A DNA stretch of 64,000 nt from Lentzea alba. Lineage in GTDB: Bacteria; Actinomycetota; Actinomycetes; Mycobacteriales; Pseudonocardiaceae. The stretch covers positions 1-64,000 of the forward strand of contig NZ_JAAMPJ010000015.1 in NCBI RefSeq assembly GCF_011067745.1, read 5' to 3'. A program made the translations under genes and the position numbers. Each line of letters opens with the position of its first letter. Position 1 is the first letter of the stretch. Of this stretch, positions 52,808 through 61,511 are shown one piece after another. The notes beneath the pieces were generated by a model. The model saw nothing but the letters and a program-made list of their open reading frames with translations, was not told the origin of the DNA and did not search any database.

Positions 52808-53359
52808 CTACACCGTGAGCACGGCGGCGATCACCGCGCTCACCAGAAGGCTCGTGCCCATGATCGGCGCGGCCAGGCGGCTGCTCGGCGTGGTGGCGAC
52901 ACGCAGGCGGGGAACGACTGCCCCGAGTGCTACCAGCTGAACGACGCCAACGACCGCCACACCGACGTCGCTGAGCAACAGCGCGAGCGGCAGGAAATGC
53001 GCGGCCACGACGATCGCGACCCACCATGCCATCCACCGGGAGGCTCCGCGCCTCGCGAGCACGAGACACCCAACCCCCGCGACGACGACCTCGGCCGCGA
53101 CCAACACGCCGAACCAGGCGTACTTGCCTTCCAATGCGGTCGGGTGGTCCCAGTTCATCGAGGTCAGCACCCCGAAGGCCACGGCGAGCCCGATACCGAG
53201 CGCGGAGCCCGCACCCAGCCAGACTCGCCACCGCCGGGGCGGGTCCTCCTGCGCCCAGCCGAACCACACGAACGACATCAGGCCGAACCACGCCGTCGTG
53301 AAGAACTGATCACGCAGGAACTCGGTCAGCATGAATGCTCTTTCGTGGTAGTTGGCCAT
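52808..53359 (-). CDS. multi-pass membrane protein, unknown function
   Basis: A 183-residue protein with five to six hydrophobic segments (about 18-34, 48-66, 80-98, 105-125, 130-148, 162-182). FFTTAWFGLMSFVWFGWAQE and WDHPTALEGKYAWFG are the most distinctive stretches. An alternative ATG at 53332 (before LTEFLRDQ) is as likely a start. It stands alone, upstream of the PH-like scrap on the other strand. No family is recognised. Confidence 0.65.
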   Translation of the reverse strand: MANYHERAFMLTEFLRDQFFTTAWFGLMSFVWFGWAQEDPPRRWRVWLGAGSALGIGLAVAFGVLTSMNWDHPTALEGKYAWFGVLVAAEVVVAGVGCLVLARRGASRWMAWWVAIVVAAHFLPLALLLSDVGVAVVGVVQLVALGAVVPRLRVATTPSSRLAAPIMGTSLLVSAVIAAVLTV

Positions 53360-53499
53360 TTCCTACCACAGGTGATCTTCAGGCTGACTGTGCCGGTAAG
53401 TGGTCGATGGTCAACGTACGCCGAATGGCGGTGGTGCCGTGCTCCATCGGTGCCGCCAGGTCGTCGGCACGCTCATGCCGTGCCCGGAGGAGGAACCGG

Positions 53500-53838
53500 C
53501 CGAAGGCCCACGGCCTGATCGGAGGGCTGAGCGGCGGTGAGGTCTGCCATGAACTCGGCCAGCCGAGCAACGAGCGGTTCCGGTACTTCTTGGTGACTGA
53601 GGCCGGACGGGTGCTCGTGCGCAACTCGTGGCATGACCGGTTCCTGCCGTGGGACGAGATCAGGGGCGTCGACCGCGAGCAGGGGCGCATCCAGCGCGTG
53701 TCGTTCCTGATGGGCGACGGCAGGGTCGTGTCGTGCGACGCGATGCGTGGGTAGACCTCCCGTGACGAGCCGCACGCGACGGCGCTCGTTCAGGCCGTCA
53801 ACGCTCGCCTTGTGGCGCAGGGACAACAGGCCGGCTAG
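53500..53838 (+). pseudogene. PH-domain-like protein fragment with an in-frame TAG
   Basis: The frame encodes ERFRYFLVTEAGRVLVRNSW, RFLPWDEIRGVDREQGRIQR and VSFLMGDGRVVSCDAMRG, a beta-rich pattern like small bacterial PH domains. TAG at 53752-53754 is followed, in the same frame, by the natural-looking helix DEPHATALVQAVNARLVAQG and a second TAG. The final helix after a beta-barrel is what a PH domain needs, so the first TAG is probably a nonsense mutation. No clear start was found. Confidence 0.5.
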
Positions 53839-53970
53839 TTGCGGGCTTCGACCACAACGGGGGAGCGTTCGACGAGCCCTGCGAGGCCCGCATCGGGATG
53901 GGCAGGGGACAGCCACTCGGACGGTGGCCGTCCCCGAAGACCGTGCGATGCGGGAGATCGCTCTGGGGTT

Positions 53971-55212
53971 TCAGCGGTTCGCGAGCCCGCCGCCAACCGC
54001 TGGCGGGACCCGCTCGAACCGCACTCGGTTCAGCCATCCCGGGAGATCGCTGAGCACGTACAGCTCGCCGTGCACGTCGGTGCCGATCGCGGTCGGCTGG
54101 GTGGGGAAGTTGCCGATCGTGGCGGTGTCGTAGCCGCCCTCGGGCTTGGGACGCACGGCGAACACACGCGTCGAGCAGTAGTCGCTCGCGACGTAGGTCC
54201 CCCATGCCGCCGGGGTCCGGGACCCCCGGTACACCACGCCGCCGGTCACCGAGCAATTGTCGTTCAAGTGGTCGTACTCGAAGACCGGGTCGGTGTACCG
54301 CACGCCCGGCCGGCATTGCTGCGGGTCGAACACCGGGGTGCCTTCCTTGCAGGACCAGCCGAGGTTCGCCCCGCCCTGCCACGGGCGGATGTGGTTGATC
54401 TCCTCCACCAGTCCCTGGCCGACGTCACCGATCCACAACGAGCCGTCGACCTGGTCGACGGAGAACCGCCAAGGGTTGCGCAGCCCGTAGAGCCAGATCT
54501 CGGGCCGCGCGCCCGGCACGCGGACGAACGGATTGCCGCGAGGCACGCAGTAAGGCAGCGCCCCGCACGTGCGGTTGACGTCGATCCGCACGATCTTGCC
54601 GAGCAGGGTGCCGAGGTCCTGACCGGTTTTGAACGGGTCGTTGGCGTGGCCGCCGTCGCCCGTCGACCAGTAGAGGTACCCGTCGCGGCCGAAGGCGACC
54701 TGTCCGCCGTTGTGGTTGCCGTACTCGGCGTGATCCTGGGTGAGCAGCACTTGCAGCCGGTCCGGAGCGCCGAGGGGCACGCGCGCCAGGGTGAGCGCGC
54801 CCGCCGGCAGGCTCGTGTAGGCCACGTAGAGGATCCCGGTCCGCGCGAAGTTCGGCGCGGGCGTGATGCCGAGGAGGCCGCGCTCGTTGTCCGACGTGTC
54901 GATCCGGGCGGTCAGGTCGAGCACTGGCTGGCTCGCCAAGCCGGTGTCGGGGTGGTAGGCGCGGACGGTGCCGTCCTTCTCGGCGATCAGCATCCGTCCG
55001 TCCGGCAGCCCGGTGAGCGCGATCGGACGCCGCAGACCGAACGCGACCCGTTCTGACACCACGGTCAACTCGGTGAGTGGCACCGCGCGAGTGTGGGACG
55101 TGTCGGCCGCGGCGGTGCTGCCAGCCAACAACGAAGGTGACGGGAACGCGGACAGGACGAGAACGAGCAGACCGGCCAGCAGGGCGGCCGGGCGACAACG
55201 CCGTCGCGACAT
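53971..55212 (-). CDS. secreted PQQ-dependent sugar dehydrogenase (soluble glucose dehydrogenase type)
   Basis: A 413-residue secreted beta-propeller. The signal peptide is RRRCRPAALLAGLLVLVLSAF with cleavage near residue 36. The GDH/sorbosone dehydrogenase pattern follows: VAFGLRRPIALTGLPDGRML, ERGLLGITPAPNFA, EYGNHNGGQVAFGRDGYLYW (with the active-site His), TGDGGHANDPF, ARPEIWLYGLRNPWRFSVD and VGQGLVEEINHI. These enzymes oxidise sugars in the periplasm or outside the cell. A CebR-type box lies 37 bases upstream of the start, suggesting induction by cello-oligosaccharides and hence an auxiliary role in cellulose breakdown. Confidence 0.9.
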   Translation of the reverse strand: MSRRRCRPAALLAGLLVLVLSAFPSPSLLAGSTAAADTSHTRAVPLTELTVVSERVAFGLRRPIALTGLPDGRMLIAEKDGTVRAYHPDTGLASQPVLDLTARIDTSDNERGLLGITPAPNFARTGILYVAYTSLPAGALTLARVPLGAPDRLQVLLTQDHAEYGNHNGGQVAFGRDGYLYWSTGDGGHANDPFKTGQDLGTLLGKIVRIDVNRTCGALPYCVPRGNPFVRVPGARPEIWLYGLRNPWRFSVDQVDGSLWIGDVGQGLVEEINHIRPWQGGANLGWSCKEGTPVFDPQQCRPGVRYTDPVFEYDHLNDNCSVTGGVVYRGSRTPAAWGTYVASDYCSTRVFAVRPKPEGGYDTATIGNFPTQPTAIGTDVHGELYVLSDLPGWLNRVRFERVPPAVGGGLANR

Positions 55213-55248
55213 GGTTCGGCTCCTCGAGCAGGGGTGAAAGACACGTTC

Positions 55249-55262
55249 TGGGAGCGCTCCCA
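55249..55262. promoter_or_regulatory. CebR-type operator
   Basis: TGGGAGCGCTCCCA is a perfect 14-bp palindrome, identical to the consensus bound by the LacI-family repressor CebR of Streptomyces, which responds to cellobiose and cellotriose. It lies just ahead of the sugar dehydrogenase gene. No cebR gene is in the window. Confidence 0.85.
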
Positions 55263-55421
55263 ACGTACCCCGACTTCCCAACCGCATCCAGCCGCCGTCC
55301 TGCCTCCTCTGGCCGCAGAAGGAGTACGGGATCGACAGCGCGGCAAGGACACGACCGTGATCCCGGGGCTCACCCGTTGGATCCAGTCGGCTGGGCCGAC
55401 AGCCGGGGGACAACTGGAGGG

Positions 55422-56030
55422 TCAGTGCGGTTGCCGCCGGCCGCACCGGGCGACCAGTCCCCAGAACCGGTGCGGCACCGTGAGCGGTTCCTGCGGGAAC
55501 CGTTGACGAAGCAGGCGCGCGAGGTCGGAGTCGAATGCGGCTACCGCGGCGGCGGGCAGGCTTGCCGCGACCCCCGTTCGAACTGCGCATGCGTCCCCGC
55601 CACTGCTCGTGCGTGAATTCCACCGTGATGCCGAAGGCGAACGTCTCCACGTGGTCGAACCCGCCGTGCCGAGGTCGTGGATCCGTTCCGGGTGGCTGTC
55701 GATGCCCTTGGCCAACGGCCAGCCAGGGTGATGGGCCGGCACCAGTTCCTCGCTGGCCGCGGCGACCGAGCCCGGTGTGGTCACGTAGTCGCGGTAGCAG
55801 ATGGCCAACACGCCGTCCTCCGCCAGCAGCCGACGGGCCTCGGCGGCTGCCCGCGGCCGGTCGAACCAGTGCCAGCACTGCCCGGCGGACACCACGTCCC
55901 AGGCGTGGGCCGGCAGACCGGTGTCCTCGGCCGCGGCGAGCCAGTAGGTCACCGCCGGCCCGGCGCCGGTCTCCTGCTCGCGAGCCCTGCGAGAGCATCT
56001 CCGGTGCGACGTCGACCCCGGTCACTCGCT
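55422..56030 (-). pseudogene. SAM-dependent methyltransferase, truncated and multiply frameshifted
   Basis: Pieces of a type-11-like methyltransferase alternate between two frames. RVTGVDVAPEMLSQGSR begins exactly where the CE1-CBM2 gene ends. It continues as TYWLAAAEDTGLPAHAWDVV and QCWHWFDRPRAAAEARRLL, then FDHVETFAFGITVEFTHEQW in the first frame, then FDSDLARLLRQRFPQEPLTV in the second. The first ~40 residues, with the glycine loop of motif I, are absent. It is a decayed gene cut by the neighbouring esterase locus. Confidence 0.8.
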
Positions 56031-57301
56031 CACGGCGTGGCCGTGCAGGTGGTTCCGTTGAGGCGGAACGACGTGGCCGCGCCCGGGTTGCCGTTGTGGG
56101 TGGCCTGAAGTCCGATTTGGACGGATGACCCGGCCGCGATCCTGGCTGTGTAGTCAACGTTGCGTGCTGTCACCGTGCCGCTGTCCGGCGCGTAGGTCGC
56201 ACCCCACCCGTTGGTGATGCGCTGCCCGCCCGGCAGGGCGAAGTCGAGCGTCCAGCCGTCGATCGCCGTGCTGCCGGTGTTGGCGATGGTGATCTGGGCT
56301 GTGAGGCCGGTGTTCCACGGGTTCACCGCGTAGCCGACGGCGCACGTGGAGCTTCCCGGTGGGGGAGTCGTGGTGGTGGTCGTCGGGGGTTGGCCGGTGT
56401 CCAGCCCGAAGAACTGGATGGCGCGCAACGCCATGCCGCCCGCGGGCAATGAGTGCCCGGTGCCCTGCAACGAGATCGCCTCGACCTTGTCGCTGTACCG
56501 CGTGCGCGTCCAGTTCGCCTGAGGAGAGTCGGTGGAGGTCGGCGTCGTCGGCAGGCCGTGGACGTTGGTCCACTGGTCGATCTCCTCGCCGAAGTTCGGG
56601 TAGCGCAGGATGTCGTCCTGAGTTCCGTGCCAGAGCTGCACGCGCGGCCGTTTGCCGGTGTAGCCGGGGTAGGCGGACCTGGCGATGTCGCCCCACTGCT
56701 GTGGGGTGCGAAGCAGGGTTCCGTTGGCGCACTCGCTGTTCCACTCGGAGCCGTTGGTGGTGGCGAAGCAACCGGCGGGCACCCCGGCGAACGCCGCGCC
56801 CGCGTTGAAGACGTCCGGGTAGTTGGCGAGCATGACGTTGGTCATCATGGCGCCGGACGACGCACCGGTCACGAAAACCCTGCTGGAGTCACCGTTGTGA
56901 CGTTGAAGGACGTAGTTGACCATCGACATGAGCCCGACCGGGTCACTGCCTCCGTCACGGCGCAACGCCTGAGGTGAGGACACGTCGAAGCACTTGCTGT
57001 CCCGCGTGACGGTCGGGTAGATCACCGCGAACCCGTACTGGTCGGCGAGCCGGGCGAACTCGGTGCCGGAGTGGAAGGCCGTACCGCTACCGCCGCAGTA
57101 GTGCACCGCGAGCAGCACGGCGGGTTTCGGCGCCACGCGGTCCGGGACGTAGAGGTGCATGCGCAGGTTGCTGGGATTGGCGCCGAAGCCGGTGACTTCG
57201 GTGAGCGTTGCCGCGGCCGCCGGCGGGACGACGGTCAGCGCGAGTAGGCCGAGGAGCGTGCTCGCGGCTGCGCAGAGTGCCTTGATGCCGGTGCGTTTCA
57301 T
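56030..57301 (-). CDS. secreted CE1/PHB-depolymerase-type esterase with CBM2
   Basis: A 423-residue secreted protein. The signal peptide ends near AAA at residue 31. The esterase domain (32-310) has LAVHYCGGSGTAFHSG (oxyanion), VFVTGASSGAMMTNVMLANYP with the nucleophile Ser in GASSG, LWHGTQDDILRYPNF with the Asp, and GTGHSLPAGG with the His. It resembles feruloyl and acetylxylan esterases of CE1. A Thr/Pro linker (TTTTTTPPPG) leads to a CBM2 module, CAVGYAVNPWNTGLTAQITI and GWTLDFALPGGQRITNGWG. It would remove side groups from xylan at the fibre surface. A LacI-type palindrome lies 50 bases upstream. Confidence 0.92.
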   Translation of the reverse strand: MKRTGIKALCAAASTLLGLLALTVVPPAAAATLTEVTGFGANPSNLRMHLYVPDRVAPKPAVLLAVHYCGGSGTAFHSGTEFARLADQYGFAVIYPTVTRDSKCFDVSSPQALRRDGGSDPVGLMSMVNYVLQRHNGDSSRVFVTGASSGAMMTNVMLANYPDVFNAGAAFAGVPAGCFATTNGSEWNSECANGTLLRTPQQWGDIARSAYPGYTGKRPRVQLWHGTQDDILRYPNFGEEIDQWTNVHGLPTTPTSTDSPQANWTRTRYSDKVEAISLQGTGHSLPAGGMALRAIQFFGLDTGQPPTTTTTTPPPGSSTCAVGYAVNPWNTGLTAQITIANTGSTAIDGWTLDFALPGGQRITNGWGATYAPDSGTVTARNVDYTARIAAGSSVQIGLQATHNGNPGAATSFRLNGTTCTATP

Positions 57302-57350
57302 GACAGGTCGCTTCCTCCTTCGCCGAGGCGGACGCGGCTGAGGTTAGCCA

Positions 57351-57366
57351 TCGAAAACGTTATCGA
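57351..57366. promoter_or_regulatory. LacI-type operator ahead of the CE1-CBM2 gene
   Basis: TCGAAAACGTTATCGA is a 16-base palindrome with one mismatched pair and the central CG typical of LacI-family sites. It starts 50 bases upstream of the ATG. It differs from the CebR box, so another sugar-responsive LacI regulator is implied. Confidence 0.65.
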
Positions 57367-57539
57367 CAACGATCTATATCGCCGGACGGGAGTCGTTGAT
57401 CAGATTGCGGAGGGCCGGCAAATGCGGCGTTGGTGCCAATGGTCGTTCATTGGACGCCTTTGAGTCCTGGTGTGCCGCAGCGGTAGGAGGTAATTCGACT
57501 TTGTTCGACAACGAGAAGAAAAGTGGGTCCTCGAAGTTG

Positions 57540-57935
57540 TCCGGGAGAACGAAGATCAAGATTCTTCGCTCTCGCACCACCGAGGTCCGCGCGGTCCTCG
57601 ACCGTGGGTGAGGCCGGGGCAGTGCGCTGGTGGAACGCCCAACCCGCACCGACGTCGGCAGCATCGGACAGCGCTGAGTCCACTCCAGCTCCACCAGCGA
57701 GCAGGATGCGGACGAGGTTGAGGTAGGCGCCCAACACGTGTCGGAAAGCGGACCGGCGGCGTCGAGCTGCCTCACGCACCTTGAGGTCCGGCAGAAGGAA
57801 ACCGACTACGGCGAAAGCGGCGATCGCGACCGCGGAAGTCATCCACGGCATGCCGGCACCGCCGATGACCAGCGCGAGACCGAGGCAGGACGTGAACGCG
57901 GCACCGGCCAAGCCGCCAAGCGCCTTTGACTCCAG
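57540..57935 (-). pseudogene. TadC/GspF-type pilus assembly protein fragment
   Basis: About 125 residues match the middle of actinobacterial TadC-like inner-membrane proteins: two hydrophobic segments (AFTSCLGLALVIGGAGMPWM, VAIAAFAVVGFLLPDLKVR) followed by RRRRSAFRHVLGAYLNLVRI and GGAGVDSALSDAADVGAGWAF. The front is cut at ~57936 by an IS fragment, and the end degenerates near 57600. No other Tad gene is nearby. Confidence 0.7.
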
Positions 57936-58469
57936 GTGCCGCCTGGGCAGCGACAGTACATTCTCGCCGTCATCCACCACGCCAGCCGGCGTGTATGGAT
58001 AGCCGGCACCACTGCGCACCCCACCCATGCATGGGTCACCCAGGCCATCCGGAACTTGCTCATGGACCTCGAGGACACCAGACACGCTGCGCGGATTAGG
58101 TTTCTCATCCGTGATCGAGACGCCAAATACCCTGCGTTGATCGACGATCTCTTTGGTTCCGCGGGGATTGTGACGGTACTAACCGGTGTCCGGATGCCCC
58201 GCATGAACTCCATCGTCGAACGCTGGGTGAAGACATTTCGCGCCGAACTGCTGGACCGCACTCTGATCTGGAATGAAGCCCACCTACGGCACGCGCTGCG
58301 CGAGTACGAGCGGCACTACAACCAGCACCGCACCCACCGATCCCTCGCCGCCGCAGCGCCCTTGCGAGACCGACCACAACCTCTTGGACCTGGCCAGATC
58401 GAACGCCTCGCGGTACTCCGACGGGACCGTCTCGGCGGAGTCATCCACGAGTATCGGCATGCCGCTTGA
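57936..58469 (+). pseudogene. rve-integrase transposase, C-terminal fragment
   Basis: A 177-residue frame covers the second half of an integrase-type transposase: YILAVIHHASRRVWIAGTTA, HPTHAWVTQAIRNLLMDLED, FLIRDRDAKYPALIDDLF, RMPRMNSIVERWVKTFRAEL and the terminal RRDRLGGVIHEYRHAA. The N-terminal helix-turn-helix and the first catalytic Asp are missing. The family is the same type as the N-terminal fragment at 38737. It joins directly onto the TadC fragment. Confidence 0.8.
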
Positions 58470-58748
58470 CCTGTGCGGACGTAATTTTCGGCACGCACAC
58501 GGTCACCGATCTGGAGCCGCTGCCGTTCGCGCTGGTGTGGCGGAGGGAGACGGAGAGCGAGCCCATCCGGGCCCTGGCCGGGATCATCCGTGACCTGGGT
58601 CCTCTCCCGGCTCTTGATGTCGTCCGTCACCTCGGGTGGGATCTGATGCCAAGCGGGCCGGGTGTTGCCTGGCTGTACGCCAATTCGCGCTGTCCCCGAT
58701 GGGCAGGTGAGTGGCGGCGTCGCAGTCGTAGGAGCCGGCCCGGACAAA
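58470..58748 (+). other. short region with a possible LysR C-terminal scrap
   Basis: In one plus-strand frame, LEPLPFALVWRRETESEPIR with ALAGIIRDLGPL resembles the last helix-strand unit of a LysR effector domain. It is only about 45 residues long and has no start. Nothing else was recognised before the esterase gene. Confidence 0.35.
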
Positions 58749-60239
58749 TTACGAGAGATCGAAGGGGGCGGGAGAGTGGCCTTCCCAGATCTGGCGGGAT
58801 GCCTGTTCGGGGTAGGGCAGGGTCTTGGACTCGGTGTCCAGGACGCGGGTGAGGTGCTCGCCGGGCCGGTGAGCGGACCAGCCCGGGTCGCCGGTGGTGA
58901 CGAAGCGGACCCATGCCTGCTGGAGTTCGCGGGAGAGCGTGACGGCCTCGGGAGTGGGCTCCTCGCCGATGAGCTGGGTGCCGACGGGGCTGTCCAGCGT
59001 GCCGAACGCCAGGGGCATGTCGAGGCTGTGGCAGGCGCCCAGGATGCCGCCGAGGGCCGGGGCAACCCAGCACAGTTCGAACAGGTACGAGGTGCCGCCG
59101 GCTGCGGCGTTCGCCTCGGCCAGCTTCTGTGACGGCATGCGGAAGAGGGCGTCTGAGTACACCGTCTCCACCAGCTCCTCCGGGCCTGCCTGCGGGAACG
59201 CGGCACGGTAGGCCCGCGCGCCGTCCGGCTGCGGGGCGAGCAGTTCCAGGGCTGCGTGGGCGTCCTGCTCGGTGAAGGTGCCGTACCGTCCGCTCATGAC
59301 GCTGAAGTACCGGAATTCGTCCCGGGTGTGGCCGACGAGCAGTTCGGTCCCGCTCGCGCGCGCGCCGGTCAGCGCGGGCCACGGCGTTTCCGGGAGGACC
59401 TCACCGTCGACGACGGGGCACAGCGCGGTGCCGGTCTCCGTGAGGCGTCCCCAGCTCTCCCGGTGCGCGTGGAGGCCGGCGTTGAAGGAGGTGAGCTCGG
59501 CGGCCAGGTGCCAGGGGTCGATGTCGCGCAGGGCCTCGGCGGTGGGGCCCGCCGCGCCGAGCCGGTCCGCGAACGCGGCGGTGACCTGCCGTGCCAGCGC
59601 GGGGGTGCTGTACAGCCCCGGCACCGAATGAGCGATGGCCCGCCGGAACAGGCCGCGCGCGGACTTCATCGTCAGCAGGGCGGCGACCGAGCCCGCCCCG
59701 GCAGACACCCCGCCCACGGTGACCCGGCCGGGGTCGCCTCCGAAGGCGGCGATGTTGCGCTGCACCCACTCCAGCGCCGCGATCTGGTCGAGGAATCCGC
59801 GGTTGGGCGGCACGTCGTCGAGGAATGCGAATCCCTCCGCGCCCACGCGGCAGTTGATGGTCACCACGACCACTCCCGCCTCGGCCAGCGCCGCCGGGTC
59901 GAACATCGGGTCGCTCGACGCCGCCGAGAGGTAGCCGCCCACGGGGATCCACACCAGCACCGGCAGTCCCGCCGCGCCGGGATCCGGAGTGCCGATGTTG
60001 AGCGTCAGCCAGTCGGTGCCCTGCGGGGGCACGGCGATCGGCAGGGACAGCGGCACCACGGGGCCGAACTCGACCGCCTGCCTCGTCCCCTCCCAGCGGT
60101 GCGGCGGCGCGGGCGCGGCGAAGCGGAGCGCTCCGACCGGGGGCTGGGCGTAGGGGATGCCGCGGAACACCGTGTGCCCCTGCCGCCGGCGCCCCTGCAC
60201 CACGCCTTCCGTGGTCCGTACCTCTGGCTGTTCGGACAT
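58749..60239 (-). CDS. type-B carboxylesterase
   Basis: A 496-residue carboxylesterase/lipase of the cholinesterase-like family. TTEGVVQGRRRQGHTVFRGIPYAQPPVGALRF is the classic opening (positions 9-40). NRGFLDQIAALEWVQRNIAAFGGDPGRVT precedes the nucleophile elbow, which here reads GGVSAGAGS instead of the usual GESAGA. GACHSLDMPLAFG near residue 400 supplies the His. The oxyanion region is PVGGYLSA rather than HGGGF. It is cytoplasmic, having no signal. It is divergent from the TetR gene, so it is probably its target. The altered motifs suggest unusual substrates. Confidence 0.9.
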   Translation of the reverse strand: MSEQPEVRTTEGVVQGRRRQGHTVFRGIPYAQPPVGALRFAAPAPPHRWEGTRQAVEFGPVVPLSLPIAVPPQGTDWLTLNIGTPDPGAAGLPVLVWIPVGGYLSAASSDPMFDPAALAEAGVVVVTINCRVGAEGFAFLDDVPPNRGFLDQIAALEWVQRNIAAFGGDPGRVTVGGVSAGAGSVAALLTMKSARGLFRRAIAHSVPGLYSTPALARQVTAAFADRLGAAGPTAEALRDIDPWHLAAELTSFNAGLHAHRESWGRLTETGTALCPVVDGEVLPETPWPALTGARASGTELLVGHTRDEFRYFSVMSGRYGTFTEQDAHAALELLAPQPDGARAYRAAFPQAGPEELVETVYSDALFRMPSQKLAEANAAAGGTSYLFELCWVAPALGGILGACHSLDMPLAFGTLDSPVGTQLIGEEPTPEAVTLSRELQQAWVRFVTTGDPGWSAHRPGEHLTRVLDTESKTLPYPEQASRQIWEGHSPAPFDLS

Positions 60240-60337
60240 GCCGACTCCCTCCCTCGAGCGGACCCCCAGGGTTATGGGTCAGATGTATTATGTCAACCGT
60301 ATTGGAACAGTCTCGGGGTACGAGGGAGGGGCCGGCG

Positions 60338-60937
60338 ATGCCGAAACAGGTGGATCACCGCGGACGCCGCGAAGCGATCGCTCGCGCACTGTGGCGGGTG
60401 GTGGAGCAGCGCGGCGTCACACAGCTGACGATGCGCGTGGTGGCGCAGGAGGCGGGCATGTCACTCGGGCAGCTGCAGCACTACTTCGCCTCCCGGACCG
60501 CCATGCTCTCCTTCGCCATGGACCTCGCGTCCGAGCAGACCTCGATGCGCGTACACCAGGGCCTCGACAAGCTCGGTGACCGCCCGCACCCCCGTGACGT
60601 GCTGCGACTGACACTCGCGGAAATGCTTCCCCTGCATGCCGACGCCCGCGCGACCAGCCGGATGAGCGCCGCCTACGTCCTGGAGGCGCTGCACGACGAG
60701 GCCGTGCACGAGCAGGCGCGCCGCGGCCTCGTCCAAGGGCGGGCCCTCGTCGAGCAGTTGGTCCGCCAGGCGATCGCCGACGGGCACATCGACTCCAGCC
60801 ACGACCCGGCGACCGAGACCAACCTGCTCCTCGCCCTCACCGGCTTCACCTCCCTGATCGAACTCGACGTGATCGAGCCCCAGGACGCGCTCGCCGCGAT
60901 CGACGTGCACCTGGACCGGCTGTTCAGCAGTACGTGA
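60338..60937 (+). CDS. TetR-family transcriptional regulator
   Basis: A 199-residue repressor. The HTH is RREAIARALWRVVEQRGVTQ with LTMRVVAQEAGMSLGQLQHYFASR, the full TetR recognition pattern. The ligand-binding C-terminal part is all-helical, with MLPLHADARATSRMSAAYVLEAL. GAGGGAGGGG precedes the ATG by about 7 bases. It is divergent from the carboxylesterase, with about 98 bp between starts, so it most likely controls that gene and itself. A strong hairpin follows its stop codon. Confidence 0.92.
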   Translation: MPKQVDHRGRREAIARALWRVVEQRGVTQLTMRVVAQEAGMSLGQLQHYFASRTAMLSFAMDLASEQTSMRVHQGLDKLGDRPHPRDVLRLTLAEMLPLHADARATSRMSAAYVLEALHDEAVHEQARRGLVQGRALVEQLVRQAIADGHIDSSHDPATETNLLLALTGFTSLIELDVIEPQDALAAIDVHLDRLFSST

Positions 60938-60938
60938 C

Positions 60939-60960
60939 CTGCCCCCGGACGCGGGGGCAG
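60939..60960 (+). terminator. hairpin after the TetR gene
   Basis: CTGCCCCCG-GACG-CGGGGGCAG is a perfect 9-bp GC stem with a 4-base loop. It starts one base after the TGA of the tetR gene. There is no T-run, as is usual in this type of genome. Confidence 0.75.
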
Positions 60961-61039
60961 ATTGGGACAAGATCCGCTCTAGTCCGGCCGCTCCCCGGCC
61001 TGGTCCACGACGCCGATCGCGACGCGAGTGAAGATCGAC

Positions 61040-61398
61040 CAGGTCGCTCCCCTCTCGATGCGCCATTCCACCGCCTTGTGCTCGCGTCCGTGCTCGCCCA
61101 CTGCCCGGAACTGAACGCGCTCGCCCGCCACGTCCGCTCCTTCGCCGACATGCTCGTCCGGCTCCAGGGTGAACGCCTTCCGCAGTGGATCAACGAGATC
61201 CAGGCCGACGACCTGTCCAGGCTGCACAACTTCGCCGCCAGCCTCCTGCGCGACCTGCCCGCAGTCACTGCAGGACTCACCCTGCCGTGGAACTCAGGCT
61301 CTGTCGAAGGACACGTCAATCGGATCAAGATGCTCAAACGCCAGATGTTCGGCCGCGCCGGATTCCACCTGCTCCGCAAACGAACCCTCCTGGCGTGA
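61040..61398 (+). pseudogene. ISL3-family transposase, C-terminal fragment
   Basis: The last ~110 residues of an ISL3 transposase: LARHVRSFADMLVRLQGERL, FAASLLRDLPAVTAGLTLPW, SGSVEGHVNRIKMLKRQMFG and FHLLRKRTLLA. The Glu in SVEGHVNRIK is the last acidic residue of the DDE triad. The zinc finger and most of the catalytic core are absent. The terminal repeat follows at 61425-61435. With the N-terminal fragment at 1430-1984 (opposite strand) it could derive from one element, although the central part is missing. Confidence 0.85.
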
Positions 61399-61424
61399 CA
61401 ATCCGTTGCCGGACCACAAAACTT

Positions 61425-61435
61425 GAGCCAGAGCC
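61425..61435. repeat. terminal inverted repeat of the ISL3 remnant
   Basis: GAGCCAGAGCC lies 26 bases after the transposase stop and is identical to 2029-2039. It marks the right end of this ISL3 fragment. Confidence 0.65.
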
Positions 61436-61511
61436 ACTTCAGGCAGACAGAATCAGTGTCGCGATCGCCGCGTCGACGGTGTGAGATCCAGGTGCCCGCG
61501 ACACCGCTGAC

